This document shows, one piece after another, positions 1-12,809 of a stretch of 64,000 nt of DNA (within the stretch, counting starts at the first letter, position 1; every line of letters begins with the position of its first letter). The position numbers and the translations under genes were made by a program. The notes under the pieces were generated by a model that saw nothing but the letters and a program-made list of their open reading frames with translations, was not told the DNA's origin and ran no database searches. The DNA comes from Dastarcus helophoroides. Lineage: Eukaryota > Arthropoda > Insecta > Coleoptera > Bothrideridae. The DNA lies in contig CM053336.1 in assembly GCA_028583605.1 (NCBI GenBank), positions 26,591,007-26,655,006 of the forward strand, read 5' to 3'.

Positions 1-747
1 AGAATAGGATATTTTGAAAAGGGGTCGAGTTTTGAGAGCATATCAAAATTTTCTGTTAAAATTGGCCAAAAAAGGAAAAAAATTAAAAATTTTCAAATTC
101 GACATGTCGAAATGTTCAAAAAAATCAAAATGTTCAAAAGAAAGTCGAGATTTCTAATAAAAATCGAAAAATCAGATTTTATAAGTCTTAATTTTCAGAA
201 AGTCAAAATTTTGAGAGGGGAGCCAAAATTTAGAAAAAGGTCTAATTTTATCAAAAGCACACATTTCAAGCGAGTCAATATTTCAAGATCGAAATTTTCA
301 AAAAATTTAAAATTTCAAAAAAAAAGAAATGTCTTCTCATATTTGCAAAAAAGTTGAAAATTCTGGTCAAAATTTAAAAAAAAGTGTACATCCTTAATAA
401 AAAGATGGAGATTTCAAAAAAAGGTCAACATTTTTAAAAACTTTGAAATTTTGAAAAGGAAATTTTCAAAAAAGTTGACCTCTTCTAAAAAGAAAATTTT
501 TAATAAAGACAAAAGTTATCAAAAAAATGGAAAGCTTAAAAAATCAAAATCTATGCAAAAAAGTCAAGATTTCAAAAAAGCGAAATTTTCAAAATTAACT
601 CAAAATTTTAAGAAAAAGTTAAAAAATCGAACGAGAGAACAAAATATTTCAAAATATCGAAATTTTCAAAATAAGTCGAATTCTTCAAAAAACGTTAAAA
701 TTTTTAAAAAGATGACCCATGAATCCTTTCTCTTCCTTCAAGCAGGC
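1..747. repeat. AT-rich satellite, A-rich polarity, inside a repeat whose head is at 748-770
   Basis: The stretch is made of degenerate 18-22 bp units of the form (T)CGAAATTTTCAAAAAAG. Open frames here are Lys/Ser/Phe-rich and follow the repeat, so no gene is called. It runs directly into the conserved terminal motif at 748-770, so it is read as the interior of an interspersed element that continues off the left edge. Confidence 0.75.
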
Positions 748-770
748 GAAACCACGGGTATCAGCTAGTA
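748..770 (-). mobile_element. Conserved terminal motif of an interspersed repeat
   Basis: On the minus strand this reads TACTAGCTGATACCCGTGG followed by TTTCGCC. The same kind of end, TACTAGCTGTTTATACCCGC, is at 22071. After about 50 nt both copies continue through a shared GGGTCA(C/T)CTTTTT into satellite. Two copies in one window with the same order of head, linker and satellite show a family boundary. The class of element is not certain. Confidence 0.6.
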
Positions 771-1245
771 ATCCATGAAAGAACCCGAATTTCGCCGATT
801 TTAAGTCCTAAGAGGGTAAAAGGGGTATCAAATTTGATAAAAATAAAATTTTAAACCATTTTATGTCCCAAAATTTTGTATAAAGTATATATGAAAAAAT
901 TAAATGAGCAAATACGCCTACTTTAGTATTTCCAAATTTTTTGAAAAACAATTAATTATTCCAAATAAAACAAGATCAAAATTTCCAGAAAAATAAAAAA
1001 GCTAAAAATTTCCTAGAAGTATTTAAATTTTAGTAAAAACCGTGCAATTTTGAAAATAAATTAAAATTTCGAAATCGAGATGAATTAAAAAACGAATTTT
1101 GTGAAAAACAGAAAAGACAAATTAAAAAAACAGCTGAGTAAATTGTCAAACTTTGAAAAGAAAGAATTTTTCCAGAGGAAATTAAAATAAAAAGTAAATG
1201 TTAATGTTTCAGGATAAAATAATGATTAAATTTTGACAAAAAGTT

Positions 1246-1428
1246 AATGTTCTGAGGAATATGAAGAAAACTTAAAATGCTGATAAAAAAGATGAAATTG
1301 CCTGAAAAAAACTGAAATTTCGAGAAAAAAGTTAAAAATCAACTTTTTTCTCGAAATTTCAGTTTTTTTCAGGCAATTTCATCTTTTTTATCAGCATTTT
1401 AAGTTTTCTTCATATTCCTCAGAACATT
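1246..1428. repeat. Perfect 88-bp inverted repeat with 7-nt loop
   Basis: Positions 1246-1333 and 1341-1428 are exact reverse complements when read base by base. They are separated by AAAAATC. The arms contain ordinary satellite sequence. Perfect identity in a region that is otherwise heavily decayed means a very recent inverted duplication, gene conversion, or an assembly artefact. Confidence 0.9.
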
Positions 1429-2448
1429 TTGGAGAAAATTAAATTGTTAACAAAAACGTCGAATGTTTAGAATAAATTGAAATTTCCAGACAATAAACTT
1501 GAAACTTAAGCAAAAGGTTGGAATTATTAGAAAAAATATACAATTTCGAAAGAAAAGAGGAATTCTGAAAATAAAGTCAACATTTTAAGAAAACTGCAGG
1601 ATTTTAAAAAAGTCGAAATTTCTCAAACGAAAAATCTGTGAAAAATCGAATTTTGGCGAAAAGAAGTTGAAACTTCGTGAGAAAGTTTGAAGTTTCATTT
1701 AAAAAATCAAATCTTCAGATTAAGTTGAACGAGAACAAGAGAATTTAAAAAGATTTAAAATTTTCTAAAAATTTCAATTCTGACGAGAGTTATGTAACTT
1801 CTAAAGAAAAATCAAATTTTAAAAATAAACTCGAAATTATGAGAAAATTGTCGAAATTTAGGAAAGTTAGAATTTGCCTGATTTTGAGTGCACATTTACG
1901 AGGAAAAGGTGAAACTCGTAGAACCAAGTCACAGTGTCATTAAAATAGGAATTCGAGGGAAAAAACGAAACTTTGAAGAAAATGATCTTGAACTTTGAAA
2001 AAAGTGGAAATTTTTAAAAAGTTCGAAATTTCGAGAACAATGCAAATTAAAAAAATTGAAATTTTTTAAATAAACAACGAATACTTAAAAAAACTTGATA
2101 TTTGAGAAAAGTTCATAACTATTAAACTTTATTAACAATCAAACAGCAACAGATAGTAAAAATTCCACGATGTTTCGATAAATATTTGGAAATGTCAATT
2201 TGAGAAAATAAGTGTCAAGTGGCAATTTTCCAGATAAAGGCAAATTTTAAGAAAAAAAATAATTTTTGAGAATAAGGTTAAACTTTTGAAGAAAAGATAG
2301 GTGAATTACAGTGAGTTCTAGAAATATTGTATAAAATCTCGAATTTTGAAAAACAGGTAAAATATGATATGCATCATAAATCATTTAAAAATAAAAGTTT
2401 AAATTTTCAAAGAAAAATTCCTTATTTTTGAGAAACGAGGCGAAAGTC

Positions 2449-2782
2449 GAAAAAGAAACTAAACTTAAAAACAAAGTCGGAATTTCGACAAAGACAACAA
2501 AATTTTGGGGGAATGGTCGCAATTTATAACAAAGTTCGAATAAGTCAAATATTGAGAATAAGTCAAAATTTTGAAAAAATAAAAAACGAAAATTTGAGAA
2601 GAATAATGTGCAAGAAAGTCAAAATTTTAAGAAAAAAGACGAAATTTCGTGAAATAGGTCAAACTGTGAGAAGAAAAGATCAAAAATTGTAAGTTTCGGA
2701 AAAAGTTAAATTTTGGAAGGTTTCTCTAATTTAGAAAAAAAGACGAATTTTGAAAAGAAACTTGGAAATTTCAAAAACATTA
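2449..2782 (+). repeat. Copy 1 of a 335-bp direct duplication within satellite
   Basis: This is nearly identical to 4545-4879, with a handful of substitutions over about 335 bp. The shared part begins CGAAAAAGAAACTAAAC and ends near CTTGGAAATTTCAAAAACAT. The satellite on either side is far less similar, so this is a recent segmental copy about 2.1 kb apart. Confidence 0.85.
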
Positions 2783-4544
2783 TCGAACTTCACAGAGTCG
2801 AAATTTCCTAAAGAAAGCCACATTTTAAGGAAATATTAATGTTTAAGCATCAACCATATTTTAGAAAAAGGTTAAATGTCGACAAAAAGTCAAAATTTCT
2901 AGAAAAATAAAGAAATCTCTAAAAAAAATCGAATTTTGTAAAGAAAAAGTGGGAATTTTAAAATAAACTTCGAAATCTAGAGAAATTTAAATTTTAATAA
3001 GGAATATCTCACGAATTTTAAGAATAAATTAAAATTTCGATAACAAGACCACTTAAAAAGAGCTTAAAATTTAAATAAATCCAATTTGGTTAAAATTGAA
3101 CAAATTTAAAAAATTTGTAACAGAAAATTTTCCAAATTTAAAAAGATACAAAGTTCCAAAAATTTTAATGTTAATTTTTCAGAATAAAATGAAATTTTCG
3201 AGGAAAAATTGAATTTCGACAAAAGTTTCTTAGGAATATATGAAGAAATCTGAAAAAATTGGATACAAAAAAAATAGAATTTTCCAGAAAAAGTTCGAAA
3301 TTTCTAGAAAAAGTTCGAAATTTTCCAGAGAAAATTAAATTTTTGTAATAAAATGTCGAATGCTGAGAATTAATTTAAATTACTCTTTTTCTGAAAATTC
3401 CATATTTAGGTTTTAAACTCGAAAACTATCCTAAATTTCCACCTTTTTTTAAAACATTTCATCTTAAACTTGAAAAATTTTTCATTTTAAAATGCCAGCT
3501 TTAAATTCACAATTTAAAACGTAAGATTTTCCAAACCAATACGAAATTTTCAGGAGAAGCCGAATTTTTCAAAAGGTCGATTTTACAAAAATTTCATGAT
3601 TCGAGAAAAAGTTTATCAAAAATTAGGTTTTTTTACCTAACTGTAAATTTTCATTCGAAATTTGTACTCTTTCTCTGGAAATGTCATGTTTACATTTTAA
3701 ACTCGAAAATTATTATAAATTTCGACTTTTTTTAAAACTTTTTAGCTGAAACTTGAAAAATTCGCCATTTTAAAATGCCACCTTTAAATTCGTAATTTAA
3801 AAGGTCAAATTCTTCAAAAAAATAACAAAATTTTCAAGAGAAAACGAATTTTTCAAAAGGTCTATTTGACAAAAATTCGAAGATTCGAGAAAAACCAATA
3901 TTTTCTCAACGGACGAAATTTTGAAGAAGTCGTAATTTTGAAAATAGGTCGAAATTTTGAACTAAATTAAAATTTCGAGGCAAAGTCGAAATTTTCATAA
4001 CATAAGTCGAAATTTTCAGAAAACGTGAAAATTCTAAGAAAAAAATCGAAATTTTCGAAAAAAGGTCGAAAATTTGAAAAATGCAACTTCTGAAAAAAAG
4101 TCGACATTTTCAAAAGAAAAGTAGAATTTTTTGAAAAATGGTCCAATTTACATAAAAAGCAAGACTTCGAAAAGGTCGAAACTAAAAAAAAAAAAAAATT
4201 GAGGTTCCCAATAAAGCCAAAACTTTGAGAATAATCGTCCAAATTTTGAATAAAGATCGAAATTTTCACAAATAAAATGGAAATGTTGCACTAAAAAAAT
4301 TTAAAATAATCGATTTTACCAAAAAAAAAAAGTCGAAATTTGGCGTCAGAATTTTCAAAAAATTCGAAATTCCCTAAAAAAGTACTTAATAACCACAAAA
4401 GACAAAATTTCCAGAGAAGGTCTAAGTTTTTTAAAAAAGAGAAATTTGAAAGACTGAAGTTCTAAATTTTCAAAATAAAACAAATCGAATTTTTTTATAA
4501 AAATCGAAAGATTCTTCAAAATGTTAATGAGTCGTGAATCACAT

Positions 4545-4879
4545 GTCGAAAAAGAAACTAAACTTAAAAACAAAGTCGGAATTTCGACAAAGACAACAAA
4601 ATTTTGGGCGGATGGTTGCAATTTATAACAAAGTTGGAATAAATCAAATATCGAGAATAGGTCAAAATTTTGAAAAAATAAAAAACGAAAATTTGAGAAG
4701 AATAATGTGCAAGAAAGTCAAAATTTTAAGAAAAAAGACGAAATTTCGTGAAATAGATCAAACTGTGAGAAGAAAAGATCAAAAATTGTAAGTTTCGGAA
4801 AAAGATAAATTTTGGAAGGTTTCTCTAATTTAGAAAAAAGACGAATTTTGAAAAGAAACTTGGAAATTTCAAAAACATA
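4545..4879 (+). repeat. Copy 2 of the 335-bp direct duplication
   Basis: Partner of 2449-2782. The single-base differences and a one-base run-length change near 4838 are of the kind expected of a recent copy. Confidence 0.85.
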
Positions 4880-7800
4880 CAGATAAAGTAAATGTTATTT
4901 TTGGAGTCAAAATGTTAAGAAAAAAGTCAAAATTTCGAAAAAATCTAGATTTTCAAAAAATTTACAATTCTAAAATTAATTGAAATTTTTAAAAAAGTCA
5001 AATTCACAAAAAAGTGAACATTTTTAAGCAAAATGGGTATACGTTTTTTGTTATGTAGGGGATGTTTTTAAACAAGTCACGGATTTAAAGTAAACCGAAA
5101 GTTTTCAAAAAATTTAAAACCATGAGTCAAAATATTTAAAAAAATAAAGTATATTTTAAAAAAGAGTCTGCATTTTTAACAATGTTGAAATTTTGAAAAA
5201 AAAGTGGAACAAAGTCTAAATTTCCAAAATTAAAGGAAAATTTTTGAAAAAAAAGTCGAAATTTTGGTAATCAAGATTTTAAAATACTAATGAGAGAAAC
5301 GAGAGAAAATCGAGATTTAACAAAAATTGAAATTTTTAAAATAAGTTAAAATCTTTTAAAAAGTGGTAATTTGTCAATAAAAATCGAATTCTTCAGACTC
5401 GGAATTTTCAATATTTTGAAATAGGAGATTTTCGATATTTTGTAGTTTTTTGAACGAGGGAATTTTTCCAATTTCATAAAAATTTCAAAATATCGTCTTT
5501 TCTGATATCAGGTTTTTAAAAAAATTATTTTTCTAAAACTTGCCGACGATAATTTTTGATAATTTAAAGATTTTAAAGGGTTGGATTTTTTCAAAATGCC
5601 AATTCCAGAACTTTAAAGTTTCAACTTTTTTTTTGCAAAAATTCGGCTCCTTAACAAAATATGCTTTTTTTTTAAGTTCAACCAATTCAAAATTTCGCCT
5701 TTTTTACAAATGTTTACTTTTTTAAGTTTAGATTTTTGCTAAAATTTCGATTTTTATTAGAAAATTTCGATTTTCCAAAGTTTAGATTTTCTACTTGAAA
5801 ATTTAAACGTTTTTAGAAAGCTTGACTTTTTTGAAAATTTTAACATTTTTCGATATATTTTCAAAATGTCTACTCTTTGAAAATTGTTATTTGTTGGAAA
5901 TTTTTAATTTCCTAAAATCTCTACTTCTTGCAAATTAGGTTTTTTCTTAAAAAATTTAGATTTTTCAAAATTTAGATTCTTTTTTCGAGAAAGTTGACTT
6001 TTTTTTTAATCTTGAATTTTTGTTATGTCAGATTTCTTTAAAATGTTCACTCCGAAAATTCTTATTTTTTTTGGTAATTTCAACTTTTTTTAAGCCATTA
6101 CCTTTCTGGAAATTTCCTTTCAAAATTTGTGCTTTCTTTAAGATCGATCTTTTCTCGAAATTTCGTCTTTTTTCAAAATGTTTACTTTCTTAACTTTCAC
6201 TTTTACAAAAATTTCTTTTTTGAAAATTTTCCAATTTTTTATAAAATTAGGATTTTTTAAATTTTGGATTTGTTTCTGAAAAATTAAGACTTTCTGTGAA
6301 CACCTCGACTTTTTGAAAATTTCGACTTTTTTTCAAAAATGACAATTTCTAAGACAAAATCTTAAGAAAAAGTGAACATTCTGAAAAAATCTAGGTTTGC
6401 AGAAAATTCAAATTTTCAAAGATAATTGAAATTTTTAAAAGCCAAATTCATAAAAAATAACTCAAAATTCGTAAGCAAAATATCGAAAAAAGTATAAATT
6501 TTTAGTAGAGGATTTTTTTTAAATAGTCAAGAATTGGAAAATAACTCGAAAGGTTTCAAAAAATTTAAATCTTTGAGTCAAAGTATTCATAAAATAACGT
6601 ATATGCATTTTTTTTTAAGTTGAAATTTCGAAAATAAGTGGAAAAAAGTCGATATTTCTAAAGTTTAAGTTAAAATTTAGAAAAAAAGTCAAAACTTTGG
6701 AAGTTGTGTTGAAAGAAAACATCGAAATTTAAAAAAATACCGAAATTTTCAAAATAAGTCGAAAATTTTTTAAAAAGTCGTAATTTGTCAATAAAAATCG
6801 AGTTCTTCGAAAAGACTCGAAACTTTCAATATGAAATACGACATTTTCAATGAAAGTCAATATTTTCAAAGAAAGTCGAAATTTTCAAAAAAAGCAAATT
6901 TTTTAAAAATCTAAGTTCTTAAAAAAGTCGAAATTTAAAAAAAAATTGGAATAAAGGCCAAACTTTGTTTAGAAAGGTAAAAATTCTCAAAAATGTCAAA
7001 ATTTAGTTAAAATTGAACAATTTCGAAGCAAAATCTGGAACTTTGAAAGAATGTTTGAAATTTAAAGATACAAATTTCTAAAAAACTTTAAGGAAATATG
7101 TTGATTTTTTTAGAATAAAATGAAATTTAAAAGAAAAAGTTAAATTTCGACAAAAAATTCTAAAGAATATATGAAAAAATTCGAAAAAAATTCAGTTCCA
7201 AAAATAATCGAATTTCCCAGGAAAAGTTCGAAATGTCTAGAAAGTTCAAAATTTTACAGAGAATTAAATTCTTTTAATAAAACGTCAAATGTTGAGAATG
7301 AATTTAAATGTTGAGAAGATAAATTCAAAAATTTTAACAGAAACTCGAATTTAGCAACGTTCGAGAAAAGACGAATATTAAAAATAAACTCGAATTTTAA
7401 AAAGGTAGAAATTAATAAATGAAATAAAATTTTAGTAAATCAAGTTAATCGTTAATTATAAAACTAAATTCAAAAAAAACAAATGCCAGAATTTTAAGCA
7501 ATACCAAAACATAAAAAATCAAATTTTGAGAAAAAAAACTGAAATTTCAAAGAAAAAGTAGAATTTCCCATTATGATGAAAAAATTCGAATTTTGTGAAT
7601 AAACTGAACTAAAGACGAATTTAAAAAGGTTAAAACATTCGACAAAATGTAATTTTGAGAAAAATTATAAACAACTTTGAAAGAAAATATGAATTTAATA
7701 ATCTCCAAACCTTTGGGCAAATTATCTAATTTTAAATAATCTCCAACTTTTGGGCACATTGTTAAATTTTAAATGAGTCTTAAATTTTTCGTGCTAATTT

Positions 7801-8225
7801 TAAGCGAAAAATTTAAACTTTGAGAATGTATCCAGACTTAAAACCAGGATTTCGAAGAAAAATAATCTCAACTTTTAAAAAAAATTGGCAATTTGAAAGT
7901 TCAGAAACAAGGTGAAAAAAATCAAAATTAGAAATTTGTTTTAAAACAGAAGTTTAATATAAATTTTTATAATAAAATAATACATTTTCATTAATAAAAA
8001 TTTAAATATTTGCAACACACAGAAATATTAAATAGAATAATTAACAAAATTTTAATAATTTTGTTAGGATTTTAAAATTGGCGAAAGCTGAAAATAGATA
8101 CATTTTGGACTCATTATAAAGTATTACAGAAAATGTAGTATACTTAGAAATACTAATAAAACTACCGAGACAATTTATTTCTATCATTTTTTTTGCAAGT
8201 AAATCGAATCAATTTATTGTCTAGA

Positions 8226-8264
8226 CATTATCCACCCGGGCAAACCTGGGGCAGATCGCTAGTG
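8226..8264 (-). mobile_element. Conserved terminal motif of a second interspersed repeat
   Basis: Read on the minus strand it is GCACTAGCGATCTGCCCCAG followed by a GTTTGCCCGGGTGGAT tract. This is the ACTAGC...CCCGGG type of end common in insect interspersed repeats. It lies about 85 bp downstream of the OSTC stop codon and marks where the satellite block ends. Confidence 0.5.
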
Positions 8265-8349
8265 CAGAAAATAAAGACACAATCTTATTGTTGAAAATGT
8301 AATTGTAAAAAAACATACAAAAAACAAGCAATTCTCAATTTCAAACTGT

Positions 8350-8904
8350 CTAAGAGTGTAAGTATCCTGGTAGCTTCATTCTCATGAATATCCAAGTCGT
8401 AAAGAATGAGACCAAAACACAAATAAATCCAACAGCTGTTATTAACAATCTATTCAGTTTGGGTGTTAACGGGGAATGAATATGGTCCAATATGATAAAT
8501 CCGAGCCCACCCATAGAAAATAAGAAGCTAGATGCTAAACCTTCCATTATGTACTGGCCGTTTACTCTATAAGGCATAAAGGCCACCTAAAATACGCACA
8601 AATTTAATTATTTTCACCCAATAGTAAGAGTAAGCCTTACGGGTCTAGTATGACCGTGTTCGTCTGTTGTGGATCCAACACTCGGTGGTTCAACGATAAC
8701 ATCATATATTATCCCTAAAATGAATTCATTAATAAATGTCATATTTAGAAGTGCTGGAGCAATACCTCCTGTAACTAAAAAATAAGACAATAATACAAAC
8801 ATAAATACGGTTTGAGCGGAAGGTTGTTTGAGCCAAGACGGTCTTTTTATTTTCATATTAGGCACTTCCAATACATGGTACGGTAACGTGAAAAACTGCT
8901 CCAT
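8350..8904 (-). CDS. OSTC: Oligosaccharyltransferase complex subunit OSTC (DC2)
   Basis: CDS is complement(8350..8586, 8641..8714, 8766..8904), 149 aa, the same length as the vertebrate protein. It starts at ATG 8904 ([16 protein letters not shown]). Conserved family blocks are [47 protein letters not shown] and C-terminal MKLPGYL. Hydrophobic segments lie at about residues 32-47, 87-103 and 115-138. In the family this is a small ER-membrane subunit of the STT3A oligosaccharyltransferase that links N-glycosylation to the translocon. The two introns are 51 nt (8715-8765) and 54 nt (8587-8640), with GT/AG ends, and splicing restores the canonical GG-IIYDV and RP-VAF joins. The first intron has no stop and stays in frame, so an unspliced reading would add 17 residues. 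AATAAA signals on this strand lie at about 8213-8218 and 8174-8179. Confidence 0.96.
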
Positions 8905-9031
8905 TTTATGTTATTGCTATTATACGATCTATTTTACAAAGAGAAGATCAAAGATAAATTATCCAAAATGCAATAAGTTAACCTAAACCTATAATTATTT
9001 TGTATACGTCAAAATGTCAGAATGCCGGTTG
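8905..9031. other. OSTC upstream region
   Basis: A short AT-rich gap between the OSTC start codon and the end of the satellite-bearing element at 9032. It must hold the OSTC promoter unless transcription starts inside the element. No clear TATA or initiator can be fixed by eye. Confidence 0.4.
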
Positions 9032-12000
9032 TAGGATGTCGATCTGAGATGGATTAATCGAAAAATCGATTTTTTCAAGTCTCAAGGTCGATTTTTTAGA
9101 TCGATTTCATATATAAGATCGATCTAATAAACGATTCAAAAATTCCAAGAATCGGATCGATTTACCTTAGATGCAGGTCACTGTAAATTTAATAACAATT
9201 TTTTTTAATTTTTTATGCAAGTGCATTTATGTCATTATGTTATTATCCACTTCCACTGCGTTAATAAGCCAAAAGATGGCGCTTCTGTTCATTCATTATG
9301 TCGTAGACTGAATAGGAAAGAGAACTGTGGTGTTGCCATATATTTGAAGGTAAAATACCGTACAAACGCAGTTAAAATTACCATATATTCACAAAAATTA
9401 CTCTACGTTATTTTATTACCTGTTACCGGTCTTCAAAACTTTAATTTAGTGGTTGAAAACGTTACACACGTATTAATAAATACACTATAAAACTTGAAAA
9501 AAGTTTATTTACTTTTTTTGAAGTAAAAATTACAAGAGCGTAGAAAGGACATCAATTTGAAAAAAAATTATCACGGAATGTTGACATTTTCTCCTCTAAA
9601 TCCCGAGATTAAAGTCAAAATTTCAACTTTAATATCAAAATTTTGAAAACAAGTCGAAATTTGAAGTTTAGAGTCGAAATTTCTAGAAAAGAGTAGAAAT
9701 TTCAATTTCTTAATCGAAACTTAACGAAATATTACCAAGGCGTAGAAAGAACATCGATTAAAAAAAATGTTATTTTAAAAATTTCAACTTTTTTCTCAAG
9801 CTTCGACTTTTCTTTGAAGTTTTGACTTTTTTCTCGAATTTCTACTCTTTTCTTAAAATTTCGGCTTTTTTCTGTACATTTCGACTTTTTTCTGAAAATT
9901 TGAACTTTTTCGAAATGTGACAAAGGCGCAGAAAGGAAATCGATTTAAAAAAATGTTATTTTTAGAAATTTCGACTTTTTTCTCAAATTTCAATTTTGAG
10001 CTCGAAATTTGGATTTTTTTTTTCAAATTTCGACTTTTTTTCTCAAAATTTCGACTTTTTTCTCAAAATTTTGACTTTTTTCTCAAACTTCGATTTTTTC
10101 TCGAAATATCGAAATTTTTCTTAAAACTTCGTTTTTCGTTTCTCAAATTTCGACTTATTTCTCGAAATTTTGACCTTAACATCGAAATTTCGAAATCTTT
10201 CTAGAAATTTCGACTTTTAATTTTTCTTTTTGACCTTAATATCGAAATTTCGACTTTTTTTCTCGAAATTTCGTCTTTTCTCGCAAATTTCGACTTTTTT
10301 TTCGACGTTTCGACTTTTTTCTCGAAATCTCGACTTTTTTTTCAAATTTCGACTTTTTTCTCGAAGGTTTGATTTTAATCACGGAATTTCGATTTAAAAC
10401 TCGAAATTTCGACTTTTTTCTCGAAATTTCGACTTTAAACTAGACATTTCGACTTTTTTTTTCTAAATTTCGACCTTTTTCTTAAATTTCGACTTTTTTC
10501 TCAAAATTGGACTTTTTTTCTGGAAATTTCAACTTTTTTTAAATGTTACAAAGGCGTAGAAAGGATATCGACTTTTTTCTCGAAATCTCAACTTTTTTCT
10601 CAAATTTCGACGTTTTTCTTGAAATTTCGACGTTTTTGTCAAATTTGGACTTTTTTCTCGAAATTTTGATCTTAATAATCAAAATGTTGACCTAAATATC
10701 GAGATTTCGACATTTTTCTCGAAATTTCGACTTTAAACTCAACATTTCAATTTTCTTTCTCCAAATTTCGACCTTTTTTTTTAAATTTCGACTTTTTTCT
10801 CAAAATTCGACTTTTTTCTGAAAATTATTTCGACTTTGTTCTGAAAATTTCAACTTTTTTTAAATGTTGCAAAGGCGCAGAAAAGATATTGCTTTAAAAA
10901 AATGTTAATTTAAGAAATCTCGACTTTTTTCCTAAACTTCGATTTTGAGCTCGAAATTACGGATTTTTTCTCGAAATTTCGACTTTTTTTCTCAAATTTC
11001 AACTTTTTTTCTCAAAATTTCGACTTTTTTCTTGAAATTTTGACCTTAATATCGAAATTTTGACACTTTTCTGGAAATTTCGACTTATTTTTCGAAATTT
11101 GGACTTTTTTTTATCAAATTTCGACTTTTTTTATCGAAATTTCGACCTTAATCTGAAAAGCTCCACTTTTTTTTCTCAATTTTCGATATTTTTCTCAAAT
11201 ATCGACTTTTTTCTAGAAATTTTGACATTTTTCTCGAATTTCGACTTTAAACTCAAAATTTCGACTTTTTTTCTACAAATTTCGACTTTTTCTCAAATTT
11301 CGAATTTCTTCTCAAATTCCGACTTTTTTCTCGAAGGTTTGATTTTAATCACGGAATTTCGATTTAAAACTCGAAATTTCGACTTTTTTCTCGAAATTTC
11401 AACTTTAATTTCGAAATTTCCAAAAAAAAACCAAAATTTGCTAATTAAAAATATCAATTATTGGTCGCACCCTACTACCAACTGTCAAGATTGTTGGTAA
11501 AGAGGTGTGGTGGGACAAAACTGTCGTCTGCCATATTTAACCATAGAGTGTGCTTATTATAGAGCGACTTATTCTCGAAATTTCCAGAAAAAATTCGATA
11601 TCAAAGTCGAAATTTCGAGATTTATATCGGAATTTTAGGAAAAAAGTAGAAATTTCAAGAAAAAGGTCGAATTTTCGGGAAAAAAGTCGAAACTTTGAAT
11701 GTAAAGTCGAAATTCCGAGATTAAAATCGAAATTCCAAGATTAATGTCAAAATTTTAGGAAAAAAGTAGAAATTTCAAGAAAAAAGTCGAATTTTCGGGA
11801 AAAAAGTCAAAATTTTGAGTGTAAAGTCGAAATTTCGGGTTTAAAGCCAAAATTTCGAGTTTAAATCCGAATATTCGAGATTAAAGTCAAAATTACGAGA
11901 GAAAAAAGCCGAAATTTCGAAAAAAAATCGAAATTTGGAGAAAAAATCGAAATCTCTAAAAATATTTTTTTAAATCAATGTCCTTTTTACGCCTTTGTAA

Positions 12001-12787
12001 AATGTCGAAATTTCAAAATATAATTTTTTTTAATCAATGCCTTTCTACGCTTTTGTAACATGTGGACTTTGAACTCGAAGTTTCGAATTTTTTCTCGAAA
12101 ATTCTACTTTAGCCTTGAAATGTCAAGAAAAAAGTCGAAATTTTTGGTAATAAAAAATTGAATTTACTGAACGTACCCTACTGCTAAGTGTCAACATTAA
12201 ATTGTAAAAGAGTTGGTGCTTAGAATATAGTCTTATCTTCTAAGGGTTTGTGGGGCTTAATTGTCATCTACCCAACTTAAAGAAATTTTGTGAAAAAAAG
12301 TTAAAATTTCTAAATTAAAGCCGAAATTTCGACTTTATCTATGAAATTTACTCCAAAAAAAAGTCGAGATTTGGAAAATAAAGTAGAAATTTTCACTTTA
12401 ATCTTGTAATTTCTAGTTTAAACTTCATATTTCTAAATATATTTTTATAAACGAATGTCCTTTCTACGACTTCGTAAAAAACCAAAAATGCATAAATAAA
12501 AAAAAAGCAGAAATAAATATGTATCGGATTTTTCTAATTGGGAGTAAATAATTAAAATATAAATATTAGTTTTTAAAATCCAAGAAAAAACTTTCATAAT
12601 TAAACTAAGCGAATTCATCATTATCATTCAATTTTTCTTTTATTAAAAATGTTTAAAAATTTCAGCAACAAGGCGATTAATCGGAAATCGATCTTTCAGC
12701 ACCTAATTTTATAGGGAATCGATACTTTTGCTCACGACTCGAATCGATCAAAAAATCGATTATTTTAAAAAGAAATCGACATCCCTA
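9032..12787. mobile_element. Satellite-bearing element with TAGG(G)ATGTCGAT ends
   Basis: The left end reads TAGGATGTCGATCTGAG followed by ATCGATT-rich sequence. The right end, reversed, reads TAGGGATGTCGATTTC followed by the same ATCGATT-rich style. The right-end 600 bp recurs at 47118-47700 in the other orientation. The interior (9555-12480) is well-preserved satellite. The T-rich polarity (CGACTTTTTTCTC) holds to about 11430, a unique core covers 11440-11570, and the polarity is then opposite. A linker, (CAAAGGCG(C/T)AGAAAGGA) plus ATCGATTTAAAAAAATG, recurs at 9555, 9735, 9920, 10547 and 10870 and inverted at 11965, 12030 and 12455. No transposase is seen and no target duplication could be fixed. 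Confidence 0.6.
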
Positions 12788-12809
12788 GCAGGCTGTCAAC
12801 TAGAACGCG

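Larger units (their letters stand above)
771..8225. repeat. Degenerate AT-rich satellite block
   Basis: About 7.4 kb of decayed repeats on the theme GAAAATTT-CGAAAAAAGTC. It has no convincing gene, only repeat-derived open frames. Inside it are an 88-bp perfect inverted repeat (1246-1428), a 335-bp direct duplication (2449/4545) and a pair of diverged copies at about 3384-3600 and 3668-3860. Around 5400-6350 the strand polarity switches to T-rich and then back. Parts of it (about 3600-3850) recur as reverse complement near 15060-15500. Confidence 0.75.

Noticed and set aside
9917..11744. Open frames rich in Phe/Ser/Arg or Lys across satellite blocks, here and at 112-768, 3967-4791, 47942-50345
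   Set aside because: They follow the ~20-bp repeat, lack splice sites and family motifs, and occur on both strands; they are repeat artefacts.
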